The translations under genes and the position numbers were made by a program. The notes beneath the pieces were generated by a model. The model ran no database searches. It was not told the DNA's origin and worked only from the letters and a program-made list of their open reading frames with translations. Shown here in pieces: positions 55,601 to 64,000 of a DNA stretch of 64,000 nt. The DNA is taken from NCBI GenBank assembly GCA_963715895.1, contig OY970284.1, forward strand, positions 2,046,001 through 2,110,000. The letters are read 5' to 3'. This stretch comes from JADGNZ01 sp963715895. GTDB lineage: Bacteria; Acidobacteriota; Thermoanaerobaculia; Gp7-AA8. Positions within the stretch are counted from its first letter, which is position 1. The number at the start of each line of letters is the position of its first letter.

Positions 55601-56500
55601 CTGAATACGTACGCTTGTTGTAGCCGTGGAGGTCGCAGGCCGCTCGGTAACCCATTGATCCATAGTACTTTGGCTTTCGGGCCGCGTGGCGGAAAATCCC
55701 CTTCCAACTTCGGCGAAATCCTCAGCTCCGGTCCCGGCTGCGGCGACTCCTCTTCGAAATCAGGAGCGGAGCTCGAAAACTTCGCTGCGAACTCCTCCAG
55801 AACCCTCGTCGAGTCGCTGTATGCGGACGGCGTCCGCGGCCACCAACTGCCGGTGACCGGGTCCTCGTCCTCGGTGCGGTTCACCAGGTCGTAATAGCTC
55901 GGATAGCCCTGGTCGGATGATGCGAAGGCCTCGGCGGTCTGGCGCAGCATCTTCTGGAGCAGCATCATCGAAGTGCGGAAACGGACCCAGCGATGCGTGT
56001 TCCAGTTCAGCCCCGTCCGCGTCGCGCCCGCCACGCCGAACCGCTCCCGCAGCCGGACCGCGGCACACTTTCCGCGCTCGGATAGAGCGGCGACCTTGGC
56101 CGGATCCATCTTCAGGTTCAGGCCCCCCTCGTCCGAGGAGAGCTTCACGTGCGCGATGCGGTCGCGGAAACCCGGAACGGCCATCTGGGTGTTGTCGTGC
56201 CAGTTGCGGATGGCATCGAGAACGGCGCCGATGTAGCCGCCGATGGCGCCGGGACCTTGCTCCGGAAACCGCCGCCAGCGGTCGGATGTCCCGCTCCCGC
56301 TCGTCTTCATCATCCAGACGTTGTTCTCCTCATCCTTCAGATCCTTCGGATAGTCGGGATGGAACTCCTCCAGATTGATCCCGAACGTCGGCCAGCGGGG
56401 GAAGGCTTTTTCCGGTACAACGACACCGAGAAAGGCATTAGGAAAGGCTTCCACGATGTTCGCGCCAAACAACATGTACGGATGTGGCGGTTCCGTAAGC
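55591..56500 (-). pseudogene. C-terminal fragment of a patatin-like phospholipase gene
   Basis: The translated piece shows MLFGANIVEAFPNAFLG, HPDYPKDLKDEENN and RIAHVKLSSDEGGLNLKM, then helices to the end. The last motifs resemble the C-terminal part of bacterial patatin-like proteins. The lipase core (GxGxRG and the GxSxG nucleophile) is absent: the 5' part was lost at about 56500, where an HNH fragment of opposite strand begins. No start or ribosome binding site remains. The 3' end lies against the 44-bp array. Confidence 0.6.
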
Positions 56501-56548
56501 ACCGCATTTGCCGCAACCAGGTGCGCGGCCGCACGACAACCTCGCTCG

Positions 56549-56896
56549 CGCATCGCGGTGCTCGATTCGTATGGTCGCCGTTGCGCGGTCACGAACGAGA
56601 AGACCCTTCCCGCTCTCGAGGCGGCCCACATCCGCGATTACCGCGACGTGCAGGAGCATGCGCTTCCCAACGGCATCCTCTTCCGCGCCGACATCCACAA
56701 GCTGTTCGACGCCGGCTACGTCACGGGGACGCCCGACTATCACTTCGAGGTCAGCCGCCGGATCAAAGAGGAGTTAGAGAACGGGCGCGACTACTACGCG
56801 CTGCACGGATCGCCGATCCGGCTGCCGACGAAGGCCGCCGACTGTCCAGCATCCGAGGCGCTGTTCTGGCATAACGAGGAGAGGTTCTTGGGGTGA
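56549..56896 (+). pseudogene. C-terminal fragment of an HNH restriction-like endonuclease
   Basis: The piece has RIAVLDSYGRRCAVT, LEAAHIRDYRD, NGILFRADIHKLFDAGYVT, YHFEVSRRIKEELENG and FWHNEERFLG. The HNH motif with AAHI, N and H is intact, as in C-terminal domains of putative type IV-like restriction proteins. The N-terminal half is missing; the frame continues upstream only through sequence antisense to the patatin fragment. It is a remnant. Confidence 0.7.
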
Positions 56897-56898
56897 GG

Positions 56899-56975
56899 TT
56901 GCAGCCTCGGGGGCGAGACGCCCCCGGGCCAGCTACCCCGGGCCAGCTGGCGAGACGCCAGCGCTCCGTCGCGCA
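56899..56975. repeat. Tandem hairpins of the ggcgagacgcc family
   Basis: gggggcgagacgccccc and ctggcgagacgccag are each hairpins, in a row, with gcgctccg at the end. The same palindrome lies inside mfd at 2905-2965. Confidence 0.7.
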
Positions 56976-57024
56976 GCCGCGCATTTGATGTTGAATCTCT
57001 GCAACGACGGCAACCGATCTCCGC

Positions 57025-58458
57025 TCACTCCACCGGCTCCGCCGCGATCGTACAGGTCGACGCCTTCGGCGTGATGTAGATCGGGATCGCCATCGAGCTC
57101 GCGTACGTCGGATCGCCGTGGGTGCTGTGCGGGCCGGTGGAGAGGATGCCGCCGTACATGTAGCCGACCAGCGTCCGCGACGTGATCGCGTCCATCTTCA
57201 GGACGTTGTTTTCGTAACGGGCAGTGGCGGGCGATGGGAAGAAGATCGCGCCGGCGCCGAGGTAGCCGGGGAGGGTCTGAGTGGCGATGCACTCGGAGGA
57301 CTTGCCGTCCGGTGTCACGGTCATGGTGGTGATCTCGTCGATGAACGGCAGGCCGCCGTCGCGCTTGAGCTCCTGCGTCGGCGGGAAGCGGTAGTAGAGG
57401 CTGATGCCGCCGAGTTGCGTGGTGTACATCGTCTTCGATGCCGCGCTGAACATCGGGACGGTGGCGCAGTGGTACTGACTCATGAACTGCTGGTAGGAAT
57501 CGATGCGTACGTCGGCGGCGGTGGGACCGGTGATGTAGACCGGCTTGCGGTAGGCGTTGATCTGGCCGGGGACGAAGACGCCTCCTCGGGCCACCACCGC
57601 GGGCGCGGCGGCGGCGGTCATGATCGGCACGACCGTCAGGTCGCGTCGGTGGAACGGGCGGGCATCGACGGCGGGATCCGTCGACTTCGGCCGTCCGTTC
57701 GCAACGGAGAGCTGCGTCGGCGCGATGGTCTTGTAGTCGGTGATGGCCAGCGGCGAAGGATCGATCTTGAAGACGGCGATCTGCTCGGTGTAGGTCTGCA
57801 CGAAGAGCGTCTGCGACTGCTCGTTGGCGGTGTAGATGCCGTCGAAGAGCTGGCCGAAGACGAGATAGGACCAATCGCCGGCCTTGCGCATGTCGCCCCC
57901 CGTGACGCGCAGGCGGCCGTCGTGGATCTGAGTGATGAACGGCGCCAGCGGTTTGCCGTTGACGACGGCGTCGATCGCGGAGCTGACCTTGATGGCCGTC
58001 AGCGTATCGAACGTGCGCATGTTGTCCGCTTGTCCGGCGGTGGTGGTGCTGCCGGGCCAGAGGCCGTAGCCGCCTACGACGTAGAGCATGTCGCCGTCCT
58101 GCTCGAACTCGGTATTCGTCGCGGCGAGAAACGGTCCCGTGTCGGACGGCAGCGGCGCCGACCACACCTGCTGCGTGGCCGGGTCGATGACCCATGCGAG
58201 AGGGTTCATCTCCGGCGGCGGGAAGTTGTTCACCGGATTCTGCGGCGTAGCGTTCTTGAACGTGTGCAGCCCGGCCAGACGTCCGCCGACGAAGAGCCAC
58301 TTGCCGCCCGCCTGCGCCGCGGCGGGGGAGTTGAGCTTGGGGGCTTTGGGGATGTCCATCGACGCGCCGAGCTCGATGGTGAAGGGAATCGTTCCCTGTG
58401 CCGCGGCGAGCTGCAGCGCGACGAGGAACAGCGCCGTGACAACGCCGAGGTGTTTCAA
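57025..58458 (-). CDS. Secreted kelch/propeller-like protein of unknown function
   Basis: The 477-residue protein starts at TTG 58458 after GGGAGG; a signal peptide (HLGVVTALFLVALQLAAAQG) begins there, so longer starts are rejected. The body has repeated short beta motifs (KWLFVGGRLAGLHTF, MLYVVGGYGLWPG, WSYLVFGQLFDGIYT) consistent with a propeller, and a few Cys. No catalytic motif is seen. The TTG overlaps the stop of the upstream gene by 4 bp, so both are one operon and probably secreted or used together. Confidence 0.72.
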   Translation of the reverse strand: MKHLGVVTALFLVALQLAAAQGTIPFTIELGASMDIPKAPKLNSPAAAQAGGKWLFVGGRLAGLHTFKNATPQNPVNNFPPPEMNPLAWVIDPATQQVWSAPLPSDTGPFLAATNTEFEQDGDMLYVVGGYGLWPGSTTTAGQADNMRTFDTLTAIKVSSAIDAVVNGKPLAPFITQIHDGRLRVTGGDMRKAGDWSYLVFGQLFDGIYTANEQSQTLFVQTYTEQIAVFKIDPSPLAITDYKTIAPTQLSVANGRPKSTDPAVDARPFHRRDLTVVPIMTAAAAPAVVARGGVFVPGQINAYRKPVYITGPTAADVRIDSYQQFMSQYHCATVPMFSAASKTMYTTQLGGISLYYRFPPTQELKRDGGLPFIDEITTMTVTPDGKSSECIATQTLPGYLGAGAIFFPSPATARYENNVLKMDAITSRTLVGYMYGGILSTGPHSTHGDPTYASSMAIPIYITPKASTCTIAAEPVE

Positions 58459-60164
58459 TGGGCACCTCCCTGCGCGTCGAGCCAGGCCAGGATCATGGCC
58501 GTCTTCGGCCCGGAGAGGTCGCGTGTCACCGGCATGAAGTGCGGACTGGTCATCGGCAGGCGCATGAAGTTGGCGATGACCGCGGCGTTGGCGATGACTG
58601 TGGCCTCGTCCGAGAGGTCGAGGATCGATTGCATGAAGGGGTAGAGGACCATGATCTGTTTGAAGATCGGCTGCACGTCGGTCCACGCCGGCGTGGGCGG
58701 AGCGGTGAAGGCGTCGTAGACGTGCGCGCTGACGAAAGCGGTCTGGTCGGGAATGGTGTCTTCGCTCCAGGTGAAGGTCACCTGGTAGACCTGACCGTCG
58801 ATCGGCCCGCGCGGATTGCCGGGGATGCCGGACGACATCTGGAATGTGGCGGTGCCGTCAGGTCCGAGTGTGACCGCCTGCGGCGTGACGATGAGCGGCT
58901 GCTGGTTGTTGCCGCTGCCCATCGGGCTGACGTCGAGGGCGACGTTCTGCCCGGCCGGCGTCGTCGCTCCGAACACGGTCGAGTAGAGCGTCACCTCGGC
59001 GTTCGTATTCGCGTCCATCCGGTAGACATGTTGGGCGGCGTCGATCCAGGCACCGGTCGGGTTCTCCGTCATCACGATGTTGCCGTTGCTGAGGACGACG
59101 AGCGGGTTGGAGGCCACCGCCGCCGCGTTCGCGCCGAGGGGAACCTCGAAGAGGAAGGCCTGTTGCTGGTAGTTGCCGGCGGTGTTGGCAATCGCGCCGA
59201 GGACGACGTTGCCGGTGGAGGTCTGGACGGCGAGCTGAAGCTGCCCGGCGTTGGCCGGAGTGCCGTCGCCGTTGAAGGGAAGGGCGTTGCCGAGGTCGAT
59301 GCCGACGACATTGCGCGACGTGTCGACCAGCGCCGGCGCGAGATTGAAGTTCGTGTTGATCGGCCCGGCCGGAGCCGCGGCGGCGAGAAGATCCTCTTTC
59401 GCTCCTCCGACTTTCAGAGCGCTCGGCGGCGGCGCCGATCCCGGCCGGAGCATGCGGCCGAGGGTGATGCGCGCCGGCTCGGTGACTGTGGCCGGACCGA
59501 TCGTGCCGGAGATCCGGCCGAGGGTGAAGTTCGGGTTGGGGACGCCGTGGGCCAGCGTCGGCGTGGCGTCGAGCCGGTCGACGTTGAAGCGGATCGACAG
59601 GCAGTCCGGACTGGCCGCGTACAACTCCTGCAGAACCGGCGATGCCGGATTGGCCGGCCATTGAAGGTTGATCAGCTTCGACTGATAGACCGCCGAGAAG
59701 CCGATGGCGAAGCCGCCCGGCGCACGTGACGTGAAGATCTGCTGGAAGTAAGCGGCCTCGAAGTCGCCGACCAGCCAGTCGGACGCGGGATCGCCGATGC
59801 CGAGTTGCATCCCCCACACCTGCGACACCTGCTGCTGATCGGGATCGAGGTCGACCAGCTTGCCGGTGGCGGGCGAGTTGGTGCTGACGACGAGTTTCCC
59901 GATCAGCGAATCGACAGTGGGGTCGGTGACGAACGTGCCCGACTGTGTCGTCACCGACTGCACCGAGCACGGCTTGACCGTGATCGACGGCGGAATGGTG
60001 ACCTCGTTGCCGCGCAGGAGCTGGAACTCATGTCCCCCTTTCGGGTTCCACAGCTTCAGCAGAATCGGCGGCTCCGCGAAGTTCGCGTCGGTGTTGTTGA
60101 TCGTCGACGGCGACGCCCGGAACGTCCCGAAGAAACAAAGCCTAGGCAGACCGAAGTAGCTCAT
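58455..60164 (-). CDS. Conserved protein of unknown function with VioB-like N-terminus
   Basis: The 569-residue protein opens MSYFGLPRLCFFGTFRASPS and has DLDPDQQQVSQVWGMQLGI near residue 110. The opening pattern (short, then PRL-F-G-F-A-PST) resembles the N-terminus of VioB-like iminophenylpyruvate dimer synthases, but I see no clear catalytic site, so the relation is tentative. The rest is beta-rich with no signal peptide, and a helical C-terminus. It is translationally coupled to the propeller gene downstream. Confidence 0.6.
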   Translation of the reverse strand: MSYFGLPRLCFFGTFRASPSTINNTDANFAEPPILLKLWNPKGGHEFQLLRGNEVTIPPSITVKPCSVQSVTTQSGTFVTDPTVDSLIGKLVVSTNSPATGKLVDLDPDQQQVSQVWGMQLGIGDPASDWLVGDFEAAYFQQIFTSRAPGGFAIGFSAVYQSKLINLQWPANPASPVLQELYAASPDCLSIRFNVDRLDATPTLAHGVPNPNFTLGRISGTIGPATVTEPARITLGRMLRPGSAPPPSALKVGGAKEDLLAAAAPAGPINTNFNLAPALVDTSRNVVGIDLGNALPFNGDGTPANAGQLQLAVQTSTGNVVLGAIANTAGNYQQQAFLFEVPLGANAAAVASNPLVVLSNGNIVMTENPTGAWIDAAQHVYRMDANTNAEVTLYSTVFGATTPAGQNVALDVSPMGSGNNQQPLIVTPQAVTLGPDGTATFQMSSGIPGNPRGPIDGQVYQVTFTWSEDTIPDQTAFVSAHVYDAFTAPPTPAWTDVQPIFKQIMVLYPFMQSILDLSDEATVIANAAVIANFMRLPMTSPHFMPVTRDLSGPKTAMILAWLDAQGGAH

Positions 60165-60221
60165 GGCACTCTCCTCGTGTTCTAGGAGAGTAGGCAGCGA
60201 GGGATTTCCCTACCCGGGGGA

Positions 60222-60355
60222 CGAAGGCAGAAGGCAGAAGGCAGAAGGCAGAAGGAAGCAATCTGATTCGACGAGGACTCACGCGGAGGCGCGGAGGCGC
60301 GGAGAAGGAACTCTTAGCTATCTCCTCCGCGTCTCCGCGTGAGTTCCTCAAGTGG
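60222..60355. repeat. Two heptamer/octamer-word elements
   Basis: gaaggcagaaggcagaaggc (60225-60258) is followed by a palindrome with arms cacgcggaggcgcggaggcg and cctccgcgtctccgcgtgag. The first word is the one found in the transglycosylase signal peptide; the second recurs at 63209-63283. Confidence 0.8.
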
Positions 60356-60800
60356 TCGTTTCAGCCTCGCACGAAGTGCAGTCCTGCACGCACTCCCTGG
60401 CCATGAGCACGAGCTCGTCGATGTCGAACGGTTTCGCCAGGATCTTGCAGATGCGCTGGAGAAATTCGTAGCCCAGCGCTCGCGGCGAGGCGGTCATCAC
60501 GATCACTCTTCGCAGGGTGCTCGGTTGCGTCGCCTCGAGGAACATCATGACTTCCTCCCCGCTCACCAGCGGCAGGACGAGATCGAGGATGAGGAGCTCG
60601 TAGGCGACGGTTTTTAACAGTTCGATGGCCGCGGCGCCGCTCTTGACGCATTCGACGCGGAACCCCTCCCGTTCCAGCACGCGGCGCACGAGGAGGACGA
60701 TGGCATCGTCATCTTCGACTACGAGCGCGCGGAAGGTTCCCCGGCGTTCGGCCGGAAGAATGCCGGATTCCTGAATCACACTCTCACTCTGTAGTGCCAT
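60348..60800 (-). CDS. Response regulator receiver protein
   Basis: The 150-residue protein has an N-terminal tail of about 20 residues, then a receiver with ALVVEDDDAIVLLVRR, phospho-Asp in ELLILDLVLPLVSGEEV, Thr in IVMTASPRAL and Lys in ILAKPFD. It ends with three Cys in a row of 12 residues (CVQDCTSC), which is unusual and may bind metal or respond to redox. The start at ATG 60800 follows GGGAG; a longer frame to 60878 is less likely. Divergent from the cytochrome genes. Confidence 0.85.
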   Translation of the reverse strand: MALQSESVIQESGILPAERRGTFRALVVEDDDAIVLLVRRVLEREGFRVECVKSGAAAIELLKTVAYELLILDLVLPLVSGEEVMMFLEATQPSTLRRVIVMTASPRALGYEFLQRICKILAKPFDIDELVLMARECVQDCTSCEAETTT

Positions 60801-60991
60801 ATCGGACTGCTCCCTCTGGATGAGTACGTCGTTCGGCTGACGGTTGCGCGGTACGGGTGGCAACGGCGCATTCATCAAAATAATTCACGCACCCGCGAAC
60901 GTCCTGGCGTGCGCAGGATCACGGGGCAAGGGTGATGGCTTTCCTCGCCAACTGTTCGGGCGATCCCTACTGTGAGCGCCGGAGCAATCCG

Positions 60992-62839
60992 ATGAAAACG
61001 TTCATGATCGCCGCCGCCCTGGTCGTTGCCGCTTCCGTGACGGCGAATGCACAAATGACGAACACGGACTGTCTGGCCTGCCATGACAAGGTGGACGCCA
61101 AACAGTTCGCCGGTTCCGTCCACGGGCCCCTCGGCTGCACGGACTGCCACGCCGGCATCACCGCTCCCGGTCCGCACGATCCGGCGCCGAAGCCGGTGGA
61201 CTGCGGGTCCTGCCATCCCGATTCGGTGGCGGCATGGAACGAGTCGCTGCACGCGAAGGCGGTGAAGTCCGGCAGCGCGCGCGGCGCAAAGTGCGCGGAC
61301 TGCCACGGCTCGCCGCATGCCATCCTGCCGTCGTCCGATCCCAAGTCGATGACGGCCCACAGCGCGATCCCGACGACCTGTGCGCGCTGCCACGGACAGA
61401 AGTTCGTGATGGAGAAGGCGGGGTTGAGCACGCAGTCGGCGACGTCGTATCAGGAGAGCGTGCACGGCCGTGCCGTGGCGCACGACGGCGCCAGCAAGGC
61501 CGCCGTCTGCACCGACTGCCACGACCATCACGCCGTGCGGCCGGCGAATGATCCGCTCTCCGGCATCTTCAAGTTCAACGTCGCGCGCACGTGCGGCAAG
61601 TGCCACGCCGCCATCGCCGCACAGTACATCGACAGCGTCCACGGCAAATCGCTGGCGCGCGGGAACTGGAACGCTCCGGTCTGCACCGACTGCCACGGCG
61701 TCCACACCATCTCCAAGTCGTCCGATCAGGTCCGCGGGCCGCGCGCGAGCTGCGCGCGCTGTCACGACGGCGTCCGGCTGACGCAGGAGTTTGGCGTACC
61801 AGCATCGCGCGTCCAGTCCTACGAGTCCAGCTACCACGGTCTGGCGCGCCGGATGGGGTCGACCGTCGCCGCCGACTGCGCGAGCTGCCATGGCGCGCAC
61901 GACATCCGCCGTTCCGCCGATCCGCGCTCCGCGATCAATGTCAGGAATCTGCCGAAGACCTGCGGCAAGTGCCACGCCGGCGCCGCCGCGAATTTCGCCC
62001 GCGGGAAGATTCACATCGTGGCCGGCGACGTGAGCGACAACCCCTCGCGCGCCGTCACCTGGATCCGCCTCATCTACATCGTGCTGATCGTCCTGACGAT
62101 CGGCGGCATGGCCCTGCACAACATCCTCATCTGGGTGCGCAAGGCCCGCAAGGGGCGCCTGGCCTCCGGCCGCACGATCGTGCGCATGAATCTCAATCAG
62201 CGCATCCAGCACATCGTTCTGGTGGTCAGCTTCACCGTGCTGGTGATCAGCGGCTTCGCCCTGGCCTGGCCGGATTCGATCCTGGCGCGTCTCTTCGGCA
62301 CGAGCGAGGAGCTGCGTCGCCTGGTGCACCGCATCGCCGCCGTGGTGATGATCGTCCTCGGTCTCTACCACCTCGGCTACATGATCCTGACCCGGGAAGG
62401 ACGAAAAGGTCTGCGCGATTTCTGGTTCCGCTTCTCGGACGCCCGCGATCTCCTGGACGTGCTGCGCGACCGCCATCCGCAGTCAGGCCGCTTCACCTAC
62501 GCCGAGAAGGCGGAGTACTGGGCCGGCCTGTGGGGCACCATGGTGATGGCCGTTACCGGTCTGGTGATCTGGTACGCCGTCGGCGTCGCCCAATGGATCC
62601 CGCGCTGGTGGGTCGACATCGCCACGACCATCCATTTCTACGAGGCCATTCTGGCCACGCTGGCCATCATCGTCTGGCACTTCTACCACGTGATTTTCGA
62701 CCCCGACGTCTATCCGATGAGCTGGACCTGGTACGACGGAAAGATGTCGGAGCATCAATTCAAGGAAGAACACCCGAAGGCGTCTGAAAACACCAATGCT
62801 GATGCCGAACGGGTCGAGGAAAAAGGAGCCTCATCATGA
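60992..62839 (+). CDS. Undecaheme cytochrome c fused to a membrane cytochrome b domain
   Basis: The 615-residue protein starts with a signal peptide (MKTFMIAAALVVAASVTANA). The periplasmic part (about 20-345) carries eleven CxxCH heme motifs (CLACH, CTDCH three times, CGSCH, CADCH, CARCH twice, CGKCH twice, CASCH). Then come four or five membrane helices (about 355-590) with His in helices (IQHIVLV, VHRIAAVVMI, GLYHLGYM, IIVWHFYHVIF) that should bind two b hemes, as in NrfH/formate dehydrogenase-type quinol oxidoreductases. It likely moves electrons between quinones and periplasmic acceptors. A small cytochrome c follows with a 4-bp overlap. Confidence 0.92.
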   Translation: MKTFMIAAALVVAASVTANAQMTNTDCLACHDKVDAKQFAGSVHGPLGCTDCHAGITAPGPHDPAPKPVDCGSCHPDSVAAWNESLHAKAVKSGSARGAKCADCHGSPHAILPSSDPKSMTAHSAIPTTCARCHGQKFVMEKAGLSTQSATSYQESVHGRAVAHDGASKAAVCTDCHDHHAVRPANDPLSGIFKFNVARTCGKCHAAIAAQYIDSVHGKSLARGNWNAPVCTDCHGVHTISKSSDQVRGPRASCARCHDGVRLTQEFGVPASRVQSYESSYHGLARRMGSTVAADCASCHGAHDIRRSADPRSAINVRNLPKTCGKCHAGAAANFARGKIHIVAGDVSDNPSRAVTWIRLIYIVLIVLTIGGMALHNILIWVRKARKGRLASGRTIVRMNLNQRIQHIVLVVSFTVLVISGFALAWPDSILARLFGTSEELRRLVHRIAAVVMIVLGLYHLGYMILTREGRKGLRDFWFRFSDARDLLDVLRDRHPQSGRFTYAEKAEYWAGLWGTMVMAVTGLVIWYAVGVAQWIPRWWVDIATTIHFYEAILATLAIIVWHFYHVIFDPDVYPMSWTWYDGKMSEHQFKEEHPKASENTNADAERVEEKGASS

Positions 62840-63147
62840 AGAAGAAAACAGTGGTTCTCATCGCCATCTTCGCCCTTGCCGCGGCCGGCCTGTATGCCGC
62901 AGACGGCGCGGCGACCTACAAAGCGAAATGTGCAAGCTGCCATGGTGCAGACGGCAGCGGCCAGACCGCCATGGGCAAAGCCATGAAGCTGCGTGACCTC
63001 GGATCGGCCGAGGTGCAGAAGCAGACGGACAAAGAGCTCGTGGCTGTGACCGCGGACGGCAAGGGCAAGATGCCCGCCTACAAGGGCAAGCTGAGCGCCG
63101 ACGAGATCAACGCCGTGGTGGCGTTCATCCGGACGCTGAAGAAGTAG
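62836..63147 (+). CDS. Periplasmic monoheme cytochrome c
   Basis: The 103-residue protein has a signal peptide (KTVVLIAIFALAAAGLYA), one CASCH motif at about residue 33, axial Met in KGKMPAYKG, and the helix INAVVAFIRTLKK at the end. This is the c6/c553 type. It overlaps the multiheme cytochrome by 4 bp (ATGA) and is its probable partner electron carrier. Confidence 0.93.
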   Translation: MKKKTVVLIAIFALAAAGLYAADGAATYKAKCASCHGADGSGQTAMGKAMKLRDLGSAEVQKQTDKELVAVTADGKGKMPAYKGKLSADEINAVVAFIRTLKK

Positions 63148-63149
63148 GT

Positions 63150-63283
63150 TTGCGTGGTAGCAAGGTTGCGCGGTCTCGCGGTGTCCAGCATCGCGAGACC
63201 GTAACCGAAGGATGACTCACGCGGAGACGCGGAGTCGCGGAGTGAAGTGTTTTCTCCGCGTCTCCGCGTCTCCGCGTGAAACG
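63150..63283. repeat. Two word-palindromes after the cytochrome gene
   Basis: A first palindrome (ggttgcgcggtctcgcggtg against gcgagaccgtaacc, 63162-63205) and a second (actcacgcggagacgcggag against ctccgcgtctccgcgtga, 63209-63280) lie head to tail. They fill the gap to the next gene and may end the cytochrome transcript. Confidence 0.75.
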
Positions 63284-63358
63284 GGTTTGATTGAGCCTGA
63301 TCGAGCTTTTCCTCATTCCTGCCACGACATTGCCACAATCGGCGGCGACGATCCCTTC

Positions 63359-64000
63359 ATGGGAAAAAACATTGCCGCCATCGTCGTCATCTTTCTCTTC
63401 ACCACCTTCGCCTGGATGATCCTCGGCGTCTCAGTGGTCGCGCGCAGCGATTCCGCTGACTCCGGCCTCAGCAAGGACGTGCAGTCCAACTGGGGATCCC
63501 CACAGCAACAATCGCCGCCGGTCGCGTTCGCGTCGCATATGTTCCCGAAGGAGGTGCGGGAAACACAGAATGGGACGACGACGACGAAAGTAGTCGACGA
63601 GTTCGTTCATACGCCCCTGGCTGTCGAGCAGAGCCGCGTCCGCGTCGCGCTCGATCTCGAGCAGCGGCAGAAGGGGCTGTTGTGGTTCGCCACATATCGC
63701 GTGGCCTTCCACGGCGACTATCTCTTCCGGAATACGAATACGGGCGACCCGGTCACCGTGAAGCTCGTTTTCCCTGCACCCGACGCCATCTACGACGACC
63801 TGGTCGTGCGCGCCGACGGACAGCCCCTTCCGGTCACGACCGAAAAAGGCGCCGTCTCCGCGGTCATCCACCGCCCGCCCGGAGCGCCGATTCACGTTGA
63901 GGTCGGATACCGGTCGCAAGGTTTGGCGACGTGGGACTACAAGTTCGGCGAGAACGTCTCGCAGGTCCGTGACTGCGTGATCGAGATCCGGACGAACTTC
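63359..64000 (+). CDS. N-terminal part of a membrane-anchored protein (3' end outside window)
   Basis: An ATG at 63359 opens MGKNIAAIVVIFLFTTFAW with one N-terminal membrane helix, then an extracytoplasmic region (KEVRETQNGTTTTKVVDEFV, LLWFATYRVAFHGDYLFR, NTGDPVTVKLVFPAPDAIYD, GQPLPVTTEKGAVSAVIH). The frame is open to the end of the window, 214 codons so far. The pattern is loosely like CreD-type inner membrane proteins, but I cannot confirm this. No strong ribosome binding site is seen. Confidence 0.7.
   Translation, partial: MGKNIAAIVVIFLFTTFAWMILGVSVVARSDSADSGLSKDVQSNWGSPQQQSPPVAFASHMFPKEVRETQNGTTTTKVVDEFVHTPLAVEQSRVRVALDLEQRQKGLLWFATYRVAFHGDYLFRNTNTGDPVTVKLVFPAPDAIYDDLVVRADGQPLPVTTEKGAVSAVIHRPPGAPIHVEVGYRSQGLATWDYKFGENVSQVRDCVIEIRTNF

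Noticed and set aside
55238..55894. Repeat protein frames across the 44-bp array, and CRISPR suspicion
   Set aside because: All three frames give versions of one 44-residue repeat because 44 is not a multiple of three; there are no unique spacers and no cas genes.
56933..58465. 510-codon minus-strand frame over the propeller gene
   Set aside because: Arg/His-rich shadow in another frame; the true frame has a signal peptide and clear beta repeats.

Overview
The window is high-GC bacterial chromosomal DNA with long coding runs, very many small intergenic repeats, and no plasmid, phage or rRNA signature. The best taxonomic pointers are an 802-residue FtsX/MacB permease of the type described as acidobacterial duplicated orphan permeases (24833-27241) and a VWA protein of the kind common in Acidobacteriota (10995-12404). 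A soil- or sediment-type acidobacterium, or a close relative, is the likely source. This is an inference from family content, not a phylogeny.

Layout. 1-5.6 kb: the end of an unknown gene, mfd, a GIY-YIG nuclease gene bracketed by about 90-bp inverted repeats, and a frame-shifted DUF6429 gene next to a TIR-domain gene. 6-24.8 kb: OsmC/ArsR pair, XRE-S24 repressor, VOC protein, methyltransferase, VWA protein, lytic transglycosylase, tyrosine recombinase, M28 peptidase, a beta-propeller diguanylate cyclase, an ankyrin membrane protein and a dicarboxylate symporter. 24.8-29.3 kb: an adaptor/ATPase/permease export set on the minus strand. 29.5-34.6 kb: a class III lanthipeptide locus. 34.6-35.7 kb: gene wreckage including a fourth core-peptide copy. 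35.9-46 kb: tRNA-Gly, a 1467-residue TPR protein, and a cell-surface glycan/lipid type operon (membrane protein, GT2, epimerase, methyltransferase), then an AAA/DUF4143 gene. 46-54.4 kb: BON and OsmC proteins, a four-gene two-component operon, a Crp/Fnr regulator, and a radical-SAM-like protein lacking its cluster cysteines. 54.6-64 kb: DinB protein, a 44-bp repeat array, two truncated genes placed end to end, two secreted proteins, a response regulator, an 11-heme cytochrome fused to a cytochrome b domain, a small cytochrome c, and the start of a membrane protein.

The most interesting system is the lanthipeptide locus. It has three intact precursor genes, a LanKC synthetase and an ABC exporter; the leaders carry the class III ILxLQ-type motif. 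The cores hold two consecutive SxxSxxxC-type motifs joined by a short Cys-containing link, the arrangement that gives labionin rings in labyrinthopeptins. A divergent adaptor/ATPase/FtsX operon shares its upstream region and may add export or immunity.

The second theme is repeats. Intergenic regions hold palindromes made of reiterated 7-9 bp words, REP-like palindromes, two arrays of 21-bp period and one of 44-bp period. Some have entered genes: one encodes the signal peptide of a lytic transglycosylase, another lies in-frame within mfd. Several genes carry single-base frameshifts (TIR, DUF6429, export adaptor, membrane protein at 40.6 kb). These may be real decay or assembly errors, and the sequence alone cannot decide.
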